A stretch of DNA of 64,000 bases from Gadus chalcogrammus (lineage: Eukaryota > Chordata > Actinopteri > Gadiformes > Gadidae), in contig NC_079423.1 in the NCBI RefSeq assembly GCF_026213295.1, positions 17,618,514 to 17,682,513 of the forward strand, in the 5' to 3' direction. The notes under the pieces were generated by a model. That model did no database searches and was not told the origin of the DNA. It was given only the letters and a program-made list of their open reading frames with translations. Within the stretch, counting starts at the first letter, position 1. The number at the start of each line of letters is the position of its first letter. The translations under genes and the position numbers were made by a program. Positions 34,336 to 59,008 of this stretch are shown piece after piece.

Positions 34336-35137
34336 GCAAAGTGTGAGGCTTCAGGGTGTGTTTGTGGAGCTCTGAATCCAGACTGTGTGAATCCACACTC
34401 ATTTAATGTAGGCCTATTGGATTTTGAGTAATATATCTATCAATTTTATACGTTTGCTTGGGTGCCATACAAATGATTGCCCTATTACACTATTATAGAA
34501 TAATGTAAACTAGGTAGGCAACAGGGCGGTATAAATGTGGGCAAAGAGGCGGTCGCCCTCTCTGGTGAGCGCTGGTCGCCTTCAAAGTAAAACGGAAGAA
34601 AATAAAAAAATGAAAAATAATAAATTCGCCGGGCGCTCGTCCTGATGTTCTGCCAAGAGGTGGCAAATTAACAATTAAAGAAATATACTTTGCACCCGTT
34701 TCTTTAAATGTTTGCTCTGCCCCAGCCACGCTCATACAGGTGTACATGCGCACTGAAGGTGGGAGGAGGGGTCACTGTTGGATGCGCGTCATAACAAGTC
34801 AGAGAAGGGCCAGTGTTTACTGACTGACCGATCACAGTTAACCAAATATCCAATAATGACACTGGCCAAGCCTTCCGGGGCGCAATTTAGTAAAGGAAAG
34901 GAAAACGTATTATAGCATTTAATTGCGGTTAAGTTTAAACGGTTAATTACCTTCCTAGATACGCTTTTACTAGAAACAACGAGAAGCCGAAAATGATTTC
35001 TCGCTCTCCGTACAGAGCCTCCCGGCCACCGTACTGAACCCGCCTAAATGTGTTTACAATGGGAGCGGATTGACCGCGTCTCCTCCATTTTATCACATAG
35101 CTAGTACCATTTGATTAACTTTATCAAATCAAGAGCC

Positions 35138-38100
35138 ATGGCGTGTAAGAGGGGAGCACTGATCGTGCTGGAGGGGGTGGACCGGGCCGGTAAGACCACC
35201 CAGTGCACCAAGCTGGTGGAGTCGTTTCGGGAGGTCGGGCGGGCGGTACACTTGTTGCGGTTCCCCGGTGAGTCCTACGGTGCCTTCGGGTCTGACGGTG
35301 GCTTTGCATACGAGTTGCGATGGATCCGTGCTGAGTCCATTCAACCGCTTCGCCCCTTTCCACAACGTCGTTATGTTGGTTAACTGCAGGTAAACGTGTG
35401 TCCTTAACAAGTCGGTAGGACCCTAGTTGGTGTCTTTCCGCCAATGAACACAAGTAAGGGTTAGGGTTAGAGCACACTTTATTTGTTCTCATCGATACAG
35501 TGTAGAAGTGCGCCGATTAAACCTTAACGGGAATTCAACTTTAATACATTAACTCTTTCTGCCTCCGTCAGATAGACTCAAGCAGTGGTGTTAATACTAC
35601 AACTCACATGATTGAACTACAATAATTAATGGTTTGTTGAGATCCCCCTAGCGGAATTCTGGCTATTGGCAGACCAAGCTCATCGTAGATTGCACGCTGG
35701 TTTGAGGAAGCAGCTGTTTTTCATTAGCTCAAGAGGCGAGCTCAATAGGCCTAGTTCAAATGACTCTGTACGCAATTGGCTGCTTGCCGCGGCTTCCCTG
35801 TCGTCATTGTGTCCCACCAGCCAATAGCGCGCAGGGGGGGGGATCCAGCTTGGTTATTGGCTGCCGCAAAAACGTATCGGAAGCAGAATGTATGGGCGGG
35901 GCTACCCAGTCTAGACATTTTCTACAATGAATGAAACGCAAAAGTTAGCAAAAGTTGCCCATCATCATACTGCATACATATGCAGTATGTATGAACAGAC
36001 TACAGCTACAGCTGTACTACAGCTGTTTTTACACGAAACCTTAAGACTTTTGCTAATTTCTCTTTTACTGTATGTGTATTATGTTTTAACAACCCTTTTT
36101 TTATTTTAAACTCTGTAGCACTTTGAGATTTTCGAATGTAAAGAGCTCTACAAATAAAACGTATTATTATTAAATATCATGCTTTATACCTCCTGTATGA
36201 TTTTAAATCTGTTGTTCTCAAAGTCACATATTTAATAATGAAATCCATGGGTTCAACTTATCTATATATATATCTGGGACTATCCCAACGTTACGATGTG
36301 TCTTGACAGACAGGACCACGACCATCGGGAAGCTGATCAGCTCCTACCTGGAGAATAAGAGTGACCTGGAGGACCACACCGTGCACCTGCTGTTCTCGGC
36401 CAACCGCTGGGAGCTTGTGTGAGAAATAACGCCTCCACGACGTCTGCCTCGGTACCTTAGAGGGGCGAGGACGTTACGCCACCAGCTGGGTGTGATTAGC
36501 CATTATAAGCATTACGAAAATCTGCCCTTTCCTGTGTTTTAGTGACATCACAAGTGGGCGTGTCCACCTAGATGTATGCTGTTAGTAGATCAGTGGACCA
36601 GCCTACTCATCTGTCCGTCATTCATCTAGGTAGACACGCCTACTTGTGGGCGTCACTAAAACACAGGATAAGGCAGATAATTTCAACGGCTTGTCGTGGA
36701 TAATCCCACTCAACCCTGGTGGCATAATGTCGCCCCTTTTTAATTTATGCAAAATACTAAAACCCAGCTACTCATTCCAGGCCCCTGATGAAGAAGAAGT
36801 TGGAGGAAGGCACCACGCTTATCATCGACCGATACGCCTTCTCCGGGGTCGCGTTCACCAGCGCCAAGCCGGTGAGTGTCAAGATCAACCTCCTAAGCTC
36901 TGGGTTCACACACCAGCACCAGTAGCCTCCAACACGCTCCACAGAGCGGTACCGTTGTCGTGGGTTTTAGAAAGCCCTCGATAGGTTCCTACCGTGTACA
37001 GCCAGTAAGGCGCCTCAGTTAGAAGCGTCTTACTGGTGCACCAGTAAGACGCTGCGTTAACTCAGTAACTGTACGTCCACACCGGAAGCGAATTGAGCTA
37101 CCAAATCGCCGGAAGTCATTCACTTTCTATGGGCAAGAGCGACCAAAGCGACCAACGCTACCAGCGGCCAAAGTTGAGCGACCAGAGCGTCCAAAAAAAG
37201 TTTAAAACTGTTGAACTTTATGCAAATTACTATGACGCGTTTCAGCGGCAAAACACTGACAGCCAATCGGAATGCAGACGCTCTTCGCTTGCGTGGATCC
37301 CAGGGAACACCGGCAGGCACTTTTGAATTGTACGTCATGAGCGACCAAAGCGAACAGAAATATTCGCTGCGAATATTTCTGTTCGCTTTGGTCGCTCAAG
37401 TCGTACAGTGGTGTGGACGTACAGTAAGACACTTCAGTTAGAAGCGTCTTACTGGTGTTCAGCCAGTAAGACGCCTCGGTCAGAAGCGTCTGCTCTGGGC
37501 GGTGGGTGACCCTGTCCCCTCCGGCTCCGTCTCCAGGACTTCTCCATCGAGTGGTGCAAGGCCCCCGACGTGGGCCTGCCCAAGCCGGATCTGGTGCTGT
37601 ACCTCCAGCTGAGCCCTGCCGCCGCCGCCCAACGCGGCGAGTTCGGGACCGAGCGCTACGAGACCAGCAGCTTCCAGCTGCGTGTGGAGGGGCGCTTTGA
37701 GCAGCTCATGGACGAAAACTCCGTCAACTGGCAGGTAGGACCACTAAATCGCATCGATTTCTTTAAATGCTAAATGGACTGCATTTATACAGCGCTTTTC
37801 TAACCAGTGGACGCTCAAAGCGCTTTATAATGTTGCCTAACATTCATGCACACATTCACACACCGACGGCGATGTTAGCCCTGCACGGCGACAGCCGGCT
37901 CGTCAGGAGCAGTCAGGGTGAGGCGTCTCGCTCAGAGACACCTCACCGCTCAGCTAGGAGGAGCCGGGGATCGAACCAGCAACCTCCCGGTTACCAGCCA
38001 ACGCGCTCTACCTCCTGAGCCACACGCCGCCCATTTAAGGATCAAATCATTTACCCCCCGTAAGCGTGTGGCTGTCACCTGTGTTGATACGGCGCCGTCC

Positions 38101-38232
38101 CGATTGCCGTTCCTCTCTCAGGTCGTCGACGCGTCTCAGAGCATCGACGAGGTTCACGACAACATCAAGCGACTCAGCCTGAGCGCGCTGAGCGCCGCGG
38201 AGCACCAGCCAATCGCAGAGCTGTGGCGGTAG
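35138..38232 (+). CDS. dtymk: Thymidylate kinase (dTMP kinase)
   Basis: Phosphorylates dTMP to dTDP with ATP, the step common to de novo and salvage dTTP synthesis. Five exons: 35138-35267, 36310-36418, 36781-36871, 37537-37734, 38122-38232, giving 212 residues, the human length. The start ATGG follows AAGAGCC, a good initiation context. Motifs: P-loop GVDRAGKTT (13-21), FSANRWE, DRYAFSG (96-102), and [13 protein letters not shown]. Exon 2 is preceded by two AGs 4 nt apart (36308 and 36312); only the first keeps the frame. Intron 3 holds a Harbinger-like MITE and intron 4 an inverted SINE. It converges with atg4b. Confidence 0.97.
36517..36680. mobile_element. Foldback MITE with about 55-bp inverted repeats
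   Basis: The arm at about 36521-36574 (containing CCTGTGTTTTAGTGAC) pairs with the arm at about 36623-36677 at roughly 90 percent identity around a spacer of about 48 bp. It lies in dtymk intron 2. Target duplication not identified. Confidence 0.75.
37010..37495. repeat. CAGTAAGACGCCTCAGTTAGAAGCGTCTTACTGG tandem/foldback repeat split by a MITE
   Basis: A short unit with internal dyad (AAGCGTCTTACTGG and CCAGTAAGACGC) is repeated on both sides of the insertion at 37069-37424 in dtymk intron 3. Confidence 0.75.
37069..37424. mobile_element. Harbinger-like MITE with TAA target duplication
   Basis: Perfect 15-bp terminal inverted repeats CTGTACGTCCACACC and its complement, flanked by TAA at 37066-37068 and 37425-37427. 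A TAA/TTA 3-bp duplication is typical of PIF/Harbinger elements. The interior has repeated GAGCGACCAAAGCGA motifs and a hairpin at the right end, and codes for nothing. Confidence 0.85.
37769..38034 (-). mobile_element. tRNA-derived SINE, antisense copy in dtymk intron 4
   Basis: Reverse orientation relative of 33880-34135. On the plus strand it shows GGGATCGAACC (B box complement), CTACCTCCTGAGCCAC (A box complement) and AGCGCTTTATAATG. It ends about 85 bp before dtymk exon 5. Confidence 0.85.
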
Positions 38233-38415
38233 AGCAGCTGACCGGACCCTTCACCTGGTCTCCTGGGAGCCGGGACTTCCTTCCAGACCAGTGAGACCAC
38301 ACACACTTGGACACCTCATCACAGTCACGCCTTGGTGCTGCGACGCGAATCGACCCAATCCACAGAACACCAGGAACGGTCAGCTGGATGCCAGTCTGAT
38401 TTCAACAGATCATTT

Positions 38416-38421
38416 TTTATT
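38416..38421 (-). terminator. atg4b: Candidate poly(A) signal of atg4b
   Basis: TTTATT on the plus strand reads AATAAA on the minus strand, about 630 bp after the atg4b stop. It lies about 180 bp beyond the dtymk stop codon. Confidence 0.45.
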
Positions 38422-38498
38422 TTTTACCTTTTTTTGAATCCTTGATGTTACACGTCAGTTGTTCTGTCATCTGTGTATGCGGTCGGTGTTTCTGCGTA

Positions 38499-38504
38499 AA
38501 TAAA
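38499..38504 (+). terminator. dtymk: Poly(A) signal of dtymk
   Basis: AATAAA 267 bp after the dtymk stop codon. It lies beyond the likely atg4b signal on the other strand, so the two transcripts would overlap. Confidence 0.65.
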
Positions 38505-39047
38505 TAGCCTTCGAGTGAGGTGGTGTGTATGGATCTTTGTAGATTTCTATCAGAGTAGTTTTGCAGGAACAATTAAACACAAGTTAGGAGGAGGCGGGGG
38601 GCAGCGTCCTTCACAGGCTGTTAGAAGACACACGGGGAGGGAGGGGGGTGGTTAGAAAGAAACTGCAAGCCGTGGGTCGAGGTGCGAGCCACCGTGGCCG
38701 AACGACAACATAAACCGTACGCACGGCTCTTCTGCTGGGGGGGGGGGGGGGGGGAAGGCACCGTATATCACTTCTAGAAAATCAACCTTCAAAGTGTTAA
38801 GACTCGAATGGAACCGCGCGGGGGGGGAGGGGGGGCAGACAGGAGGGGTCCCCGGCTCCTGTCTGCTGGGGGGGGGGGCGCATGGCAACGACTCCCGGAG
38901 CGGGAGAGGAGAAGGAACGCCGCGGTGTGGCTGGTGCTCTCCTCCTCCTCCACCACGCGCCTCTTCGCTCCGGGGGAGGGATGGAGAGTCCGGGGTTAAG
39001 GAAGCGTCTCTTAGTGTTTCTGGGGGTCGCGGGGGGGGGGGGGGGGG

Positions 39048-46733
<7,686 letters not shown>

Positions 46734-48359
46734 CCCGATGGTCTTGTTTGTTATGGCCCTTGCACTCTGAACCTCTCGGCCAATCAGAGGGCGAGCTCTG
46801 CTGCGGAATTCAGAAAAGGAGGCGGGACGTGCGCTGTTCAGCGAATAGGAGGTTGTTTTTTGGGCGGAGGTTAGTTCTTTGGGATTTCTTAAAAATGCTA
46901 CGTTTACAGAACCCTTCAAAAAACTATAGTAATTATAATAATACAAATACATGAATAGAAAAATACGTATTTCTTTTTACCAATTTGCAAAATAGAAACA
47001 CATTAAATACGTACAATTATATTTTAAAAATACATATTTTCTCTTACTTGAAGGTTTTAGATTTGTAATGGACTATGAGTTTCTCTCGGTAAATAAGATA
47101 AACGGTAAACGGATCCGTCCTCCCGCCCCGTGACTTCGGTTCACCGATTGCGTCACACTGTGTCTGTTGAAATCTAAAAGTTCTGCCCATGCTTTTATTT
47201 TTTTAATACAGAATAATCAATCTGGTGTCTTTCCTCATACGATTTACAATACAAAATGCCATTCACAAAATCGCTACATTTTGAATATGAAGGCCTGCTA
47301 CAATAGGCCTATTTCTGCACCAAAAAAACAGAATATAAAACGGTTAAAAGCATTGCATCTATTGATGGAGACCAACTTTCTGAACATATCCTTGGATGTG
47401 GCCTTTGCATGTACACACGGTCAACCAACTAGGAAACCAATTTGCATCCCGTTGAGGGACCCAAGGATATGCAACCACAGTCCACAGCAGTTTATTGCAT
47501 TAAAAACTATTTATTTCCTATTACATCGAGTGCTTCATGCCAGACCATCGTGGTTTTATTCACAGGGTACATTCTACTCGTTATACAAACGTAAATATTA
47601 AAGTGCTTTATTTCTGTGGCTAGCGTTTATTAGACTGAACTAACGGGCTTCTCTCTCACTCCGTGAAGATGTGAAAACACATGTGTAGCCTATGTAATAC
47701 ACACAATTGTACTAAAGAGTGTAAAAAAACGTGTGCCTAGTGGCATTATACGTGGCTCGTGTGCTCACTTCTAAATTAGACTCATTAGAGATACGTTGAT
47801 CAAATGCTCTTGACTTGACATGAGTGCTTTCATGGGAATTGAGCCGCTGTTTGGACGACATTTCCAGGAACATTGTCCGCACATTTCTGCCGCCAGGGGG
47901 CGCCTCGGTCGCTATGCAAAGCATGTGTGGCGTCTAATTTTAGAATCGCACAAAACAACACTTGCTTTGTGTTTTTTCAGCATTGCCAGAATCTTATTGT
48001 AGAAATATGTATGCATTATATCCGTTAATGGTATAAATTAATACAAATCAAAACAACCTTAGAGATGGTTATGGGATCCATTAAAAAACGAAAACAACAA
48101 ACAAACATCTTCTGAACAAACCGATTATTTCATGCGGTTCCCAAACGTCTTAGTCAACACAAATGCTGTCCAAAAGAGTCGTGGAGAGAAGGCAGATCCA
48201 GGAGTGTGAGCGTTTGAACACGTCGCGGTGCGTCCATGTAAACAAGCAGGTTCTCTGGTGTAAACGTATCCAAACACATGCTCCCGTTCCCAGGAGGCTG
48301 GCAGCTGGCCGACCGACCAAACCCAGTCCTCTCAGCGCCGCAGTGCCCTGGAGCTGGGC
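46734..48359. other. Intergenic region between atg4b and bok
   Basis: Holds the atg4b upstream region and the bok 3' UTR. Two AATAAA signals on the minus strand (47612-47607 and 47631-47626) could end bok about 730-750 nt after its stop. No conserved coding sequence was recognised. Confidence 0.5.
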
Positions 48360-54002
<5,643 letters not shown>

Positions 54003-56084
54003 GCCACTTTCATCCGGATAAGGTGGTGTCGGTCCGCCTCAAACCCCACCCCCCCGACACCGCGTCCGACACAAGGAGAGATTTCCAAGGAATCCCCTGC
54101 GGGATACAGAGGAATTCAAACCGTTTAACAACATAACAACCCATAAGCATGTCCAATATGCCGACAGCAGTCTACCAACTAGGCTATGATGGATTGGTTG
54201 AAGTTATGTGCAAAGTCCTGCGGGATTCCACAGCTGCTGATCCAAAGCGCTATGAACTCACCACAAGATTACGCAGAAGCCCACTCCATCAATAAAGCCC
54301 CCTTACCGTGGTTAGCAGTCCACATATAACGTGATGGTCAATATTATAACTGGATGATCAATGTGTCGTCCGCTGGTCCATTAAGAAGCTATGAGCGGAC
54401 TTTGGTCCTGGAGGTGTGATCCGTCTGGTCTAGCCTTGCAGCCTTTCCTTCTAGGGAGCTCATTGTGAGCCCTGAGAGGCGGGGATACCCCCACGGTCCC
54501 CGCCCTCCTCGGCTCATTAACTACATCGTGGACTCGGTGCTCGGAGTTCAGCGCGGATTTGCTTGTCGACCACGCCTACGCGTAAAGTTACGCGCGCTGT
54601 TTCTGATGAAGGACTCGGGTTCTCCCAACGGCTGAGGCACTGAACCTCGCCGAGCAACAATAAAAACCAGTCGTCATCGACAGGAGCCAGGGACATTGAC
54701 CAGAATACTGGATTCCACCACACCCTTTTTCGGTCGAAAACAAACCGGCTTTTACCTCGGAAATTAATCCGATAATCTGGTCCCTCCCCGCTAGAGTTGT
54801 CTGGGCAAGTCAGGCTTTGTGTCCGGATCAGAGAGAGTGAACAAAGACCACCATCTATCCCCAAGTGTCAGTCCTGTTTAGTCACTTCATTGTGGATATT
54901 TCGGTTGTTTAACAGTGACGTTTGCAAAAATGGCAAACCGACCTTTTTAGAATGTATTCACATGTAATTCACAGACCTCCTGCCCGCAAATATTGTTTGA
55001 CCCCTAGGTGAAGCCATCCTGCAGAATCATCCTTATTAATTATAACATCAAACTGAGGAGCTGCGAGAAAAACGTTATTTTATTTGCTGAACAATGCAGT
55101 AACACAAGGCATGACAACAGATCACAAGATCATTAAACATTTTACAAAAGTTTGGATGCTTGAGAACTTCAGCCGAGGTGAGATGAAGGTTTGGTTAGGG
55201 TGTTAATTATACACCAGCTAGGCAAATAACACACACACAATGAAATATTCCAGTTTTCATTGAAACATCCTAATAATACAGTGGTTCACGTCATTCGGCA
55301 TCCAGCTGTGAGCAAAGACCTCAGATCTTAACCGCCTTTTATATGGCGGGTAAAATGTCTCGTCTCTGTTTCACTTCATCAGAAATCGACAAGAAACATG
55401 AAGGAAAAACTGCTTAGTTTGTCATCACATCATCTCCACACAGACCCTCAACAAACAATAAATTAAAGAGGTTAAAGACATGAACAACTTTATAGGTAAA
55501 GAGCACCAGAACATTGAACTGGATTACAAGTTAAGCCATAAAGTAAACTCTTGATTATTTACTCTGGCAGCAAAGCCCTGCTGATTGATCCCCATCCATC
55601 TCCCAGACGATTGATGCATCTTCAGCAGAATCCCTTCATTAATGTACCGTTGCTCCATAAGCAGAAAAATACATCTCCCTTTCACACAAAAGACTGGCCT
55701 TAACAGTTAAATAAGGTTGAAAAACAATGCAATGAAAAAATCAAACAGATATACTATCGGTGGTAATGTCATCTCTACTCTAGCCTATACAAGTTTGCTC
55801 TCCAAAACCGACCCAACTATGCATTGTCCGTCGGAAAATAATCCAACGGTAAGGAAAAACAAGTACATTTTCCACCACTTCAGACTGAAGCAGGCCTGAA
55901 TACTTCCCTCAAACCCTCCCTCAACTCTGCTGATCCCTCTTCCGTCGACGATACTTTAACTTTCTAAACACACTTTCACTTCTGCCCTTAAACGAGGACA
56001 CTGGTGTGCTCCACGCACCTTCCTCTCAACCTTCTGTTCCTCTTCCTCACTGCGCCCAACTCTCCCGCCATTCTACATGACAAC

Positions 56085-56385
56085 CGCCACTTAGCATGCA
56101 ACGTGCTAACATGCTACTTAGCATGCAACGTGCAAACATGCTAACCGCCACTTAGCATGCAACGTGCTAGCATGCTAACCGTCCCTTAGCATGCAACGTG
56201 CTAACATGCTAACCGCCACTTAGCATGCAACGTGCTAACATGCTAACGGCCACTTAGCATGCAACGTGCTAACATGCTAACCGCCACTTAGCATGCAACA
56301 TGCTAGCATGCTAACCGTCCCTTAGCATGCAACATGCTAATATGCCAACCGTCTCTTAGCATGCAAAATGCCCACCTCCCGTTAG
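56085..56385. repeat. 34-bp minisatellite with GCATGC and GCTAGC dyads
   Basis: About eight units of CTTAGCATGCAACGTGCTAA followed by CATGCTAACCGCCA. Each unit has internal short palindromes. It lies just beyond the farp2 3' end. Confidence 0.92.
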
Positions 56386-56554
56386 CATGCTGCTCCCACG
56401 ATATAATAAGAAGCTTAGTGACGCCAATATGCCTCCATATTCTCCCAGCCTGAGTATCACACTTGCCTTTTTACCGTCTCGATACACACCTCGCCCTAAC
56501 CCCTCGATAACGAGGGAATAAACCTCACTCAGGACACAGCTGAATAAACACTCA

Positions 56555-56560
56555 TTTATT
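56555..56560 (-). terminator. farp2: Poly(A) signal of farp2
   Basis: TTTATT on the plus strand gives AATAAA on the minus strand, about 205 nt after the farp2 stop codon. Confidence 0.55.
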
Positions 56561-56713
56561 CTACACAAGGCGAGTAGAATGTATTCTTCAGAACGTCCCA
56601 GGGTCCTTTCAGCCAGCGGTGGCACCCAGTGGGTGAGCCCAGTGGTTCCAAAGTCTTTATGGTCGTCCGGGGGGCCCCCCTGCACCCTGATCCCTTCATC
56701 ACCCCCAGCAGTC

Positions 56714-56785
56714 CGGCTCCCTTCCTGTTGAGCTGGGCGTGTCACTTCCTGTTGAGCTGGGCGTGTCACTTCCTGTTGAGCTCGG
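56714..56785. repeat. farp2: 24-bp triplication across the farp2 stop codon
   Basis: Three copies of a unit reading CAACAGGAAG on the minus strand. The first contains the LNRK-stop end of the protein, and the second repeats the stop in the same frame. The 24-bp unit keeps phase. Confidence 0.85.
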
Positions 56786-58847
56786 CGGGGACTCTGGGAA
56801 CGAGGAGGGTCATCCTCCCAGCTGCACTCCTGATCACCTCCATCCACCTGGAGACAGACAGACAGTCAGACAGACAGGTAGTCAGACAGACAGGTAGTCA
56901 GACAGACAGGTGATAGACAGGTAGTCAGACAGACAGGTAGTCAGACAGACAGGTGATAGACAGGTAGTCAGACAGACAGGTAGTCAGACAGGCAGGCAGA
57001 AAGGGAGTCCGAGCGTTAGAGACAGACAGGTAGTCAGACAGACAGTATGAGTCTGATACAGATAGAGAGCAAGACAGGCAGACAGACAGACAGACAATAA
57101 GACCGTGGGAAACAGACAGGCATTCAGGAATGTCTGCCTCTGTTTCTAAACAAACACAAGTGATGAAGATAAGAGGGACGCAGTGAGTTACATTAGAGTA
57201 ACTACGTACATAGAGGGACTCTAGTCAGTACATAGATAGAGGTTTACACGTTGGGGACCAGACCCCTGTACCCGGGGGGGGTCAGAGGAAGTTCACGCTC
57301 CATAACGTGATTCATAGGAGACGTCATCACATAAACTCCCAGGAGGACGGAGAGCCACCATCCATAACACAGACAGACACACAGGCCTCAACAGAACCCG
57401 ACATGACGGACTGACGAACAGACAGACACTGTTCCAAATTGTACACATTGTTCCAAACAGAGAGACACCAGTACACACTGGTCCAAAGAAACACAGTGAC
57501 ACCAGTAAAAGGGGGGGGGGGGGGTACCTCTCGAAGGTGTACTCGCTCTCCGCTCTGAAGAAGTACACGTGGGACTTGAACTGCAGCTTGAAGACGTACT
57601 CCTTGTGGATCCCGTCGACCTCCTCGGGGGTGCTGACCGTGTAGCCTAGCAACGGGAGGCTGGCCAATGGGAAGTCATCCTGCACACAAACAAAGGCCCA
57701 GGCTACTTCAGACCGAGGACTTTGTACGGGCGGACATTGCAGGGGGTGGGACTCCCAGCCCAAAGGTCCGGGTTTCGATCCCCGACGTTCCATCTAACCT
57801 ACCTGCTCCTGAATGACCGTTGAAAGAATCTGAATTCAGGTCAAAGCGTCTTCTAAATCAGTGCTTCTCAATTATATTGTACTAGTGTACCTCCTCTTAG
57901 ATATTTTTTCAGCCGAGTACCCCCGTCAGCACAAACATTTGTGGGAAAAAAAAGAGAAATTTACAACTTTTTTTCTTGGGAACATTTCTGGTTACCCCCT
58001 GCAGTACTCCAAAGTGCCCCTAGGGGTTTTGAGTACCCACATTTGAGAACAACTGTTCTAAATAACTGAATAATGATAATAATAAATAATAGCATGCAAG
58101 CACTGCCTCTACAGTGAGCTCAACACTGATCCAACACTCATGGGTAAGGGTTACTACAGGTCGCTCTCTAATCGAGTGCAGCCTGCTGATAACAGAGCAA
58201 TGAGAACATAACACGGAGGTCTGACCTGGTGGGTCTTGTAGAAGAACAGGCAGAAGTTGGTGAAGACCACCCACAGCTTCTGCCAGCCGTTGCTGTTCTT
58301 GAACTTCCTCAAGAGGTACCCCGACAGCTGGTTCTAGACGGGTCAGAAACAAAACACTGAAGGGCTGAGAAAGGGCACGAGGCATTAAGCTGCGTAATCA
58401 CTGAGATTGTGAAAGGTGTGTGCGTGTGAGAATGAGTGAGAGAGCATGTAGCTGTGTATGTGTGAGTGAGTGAGTGGGTGAGTTGGTGTGAGAGTGCAAG
58501 TGAGTGAGTCGAGAGTGAGGCGGAGGTTTCAATAACGAGCCCTGGGCCCTAACGAGCTCTGGCCCCTAAGAACTCTGGCCCCTAACGAGCACTGCCCCCT
58601 AACGAGCTTTTGCCCCTAACGAGCACTGCCCCCTAACGAGCTTTGGCCCCTAATGAGATCTTGCCCCTGGCGTGGGTACCTGGGTCATGCGCAGGTAATC
58701 AGTGAGCGAGAGGTTCTGGTTTCGGTACCAGCACACGTGCGTGATGGTGTTGGGTCGCTGCCCCTGGCCCAGTAGGTAGCGGGGGGGCAGCTCGGGGGAG
58801 ACGGACGGAGAGCCGTACACTGAGGAGGGGGCGGGCGGGCGAGGCAG

Positions 58848-58885
<38 letters not shown>

Positions 58886-58959
58886 GGAGAGAGAGAGAGA
58901 GACAGAGAGAGAGCGAGAGAGCGACAGAGACAGAGACAGAGACAGAGAGACAGAGAGAC

Positions 58960-59008
<49 letters not shown>

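Larger units (their letters stand above)
54003..56765. other. Intergenic region between farp2 and bok
   Basis: Contains the bok promoter side (54003-about 54900, with no convincing TATA) and the farp2 3' UTR. The stretch 54900-56080 is unique AT-rich sequence without a recognised gene. Confidence 0.6.

Noticed and set aside
47167..47601. 144-codon plus-strand frame between atg4b and bok
   Set aside because: AT-rich, no family resemblance, and it overlaps the probable bok 3' UTR on the other strand.
56356..56847. Minus-strand 163-codon frame over the last farp2 exon
   Set aside because: Wrong frame: the real frame reads [12 protein letters not shown] in phase with the previous exon and stops at 56766.
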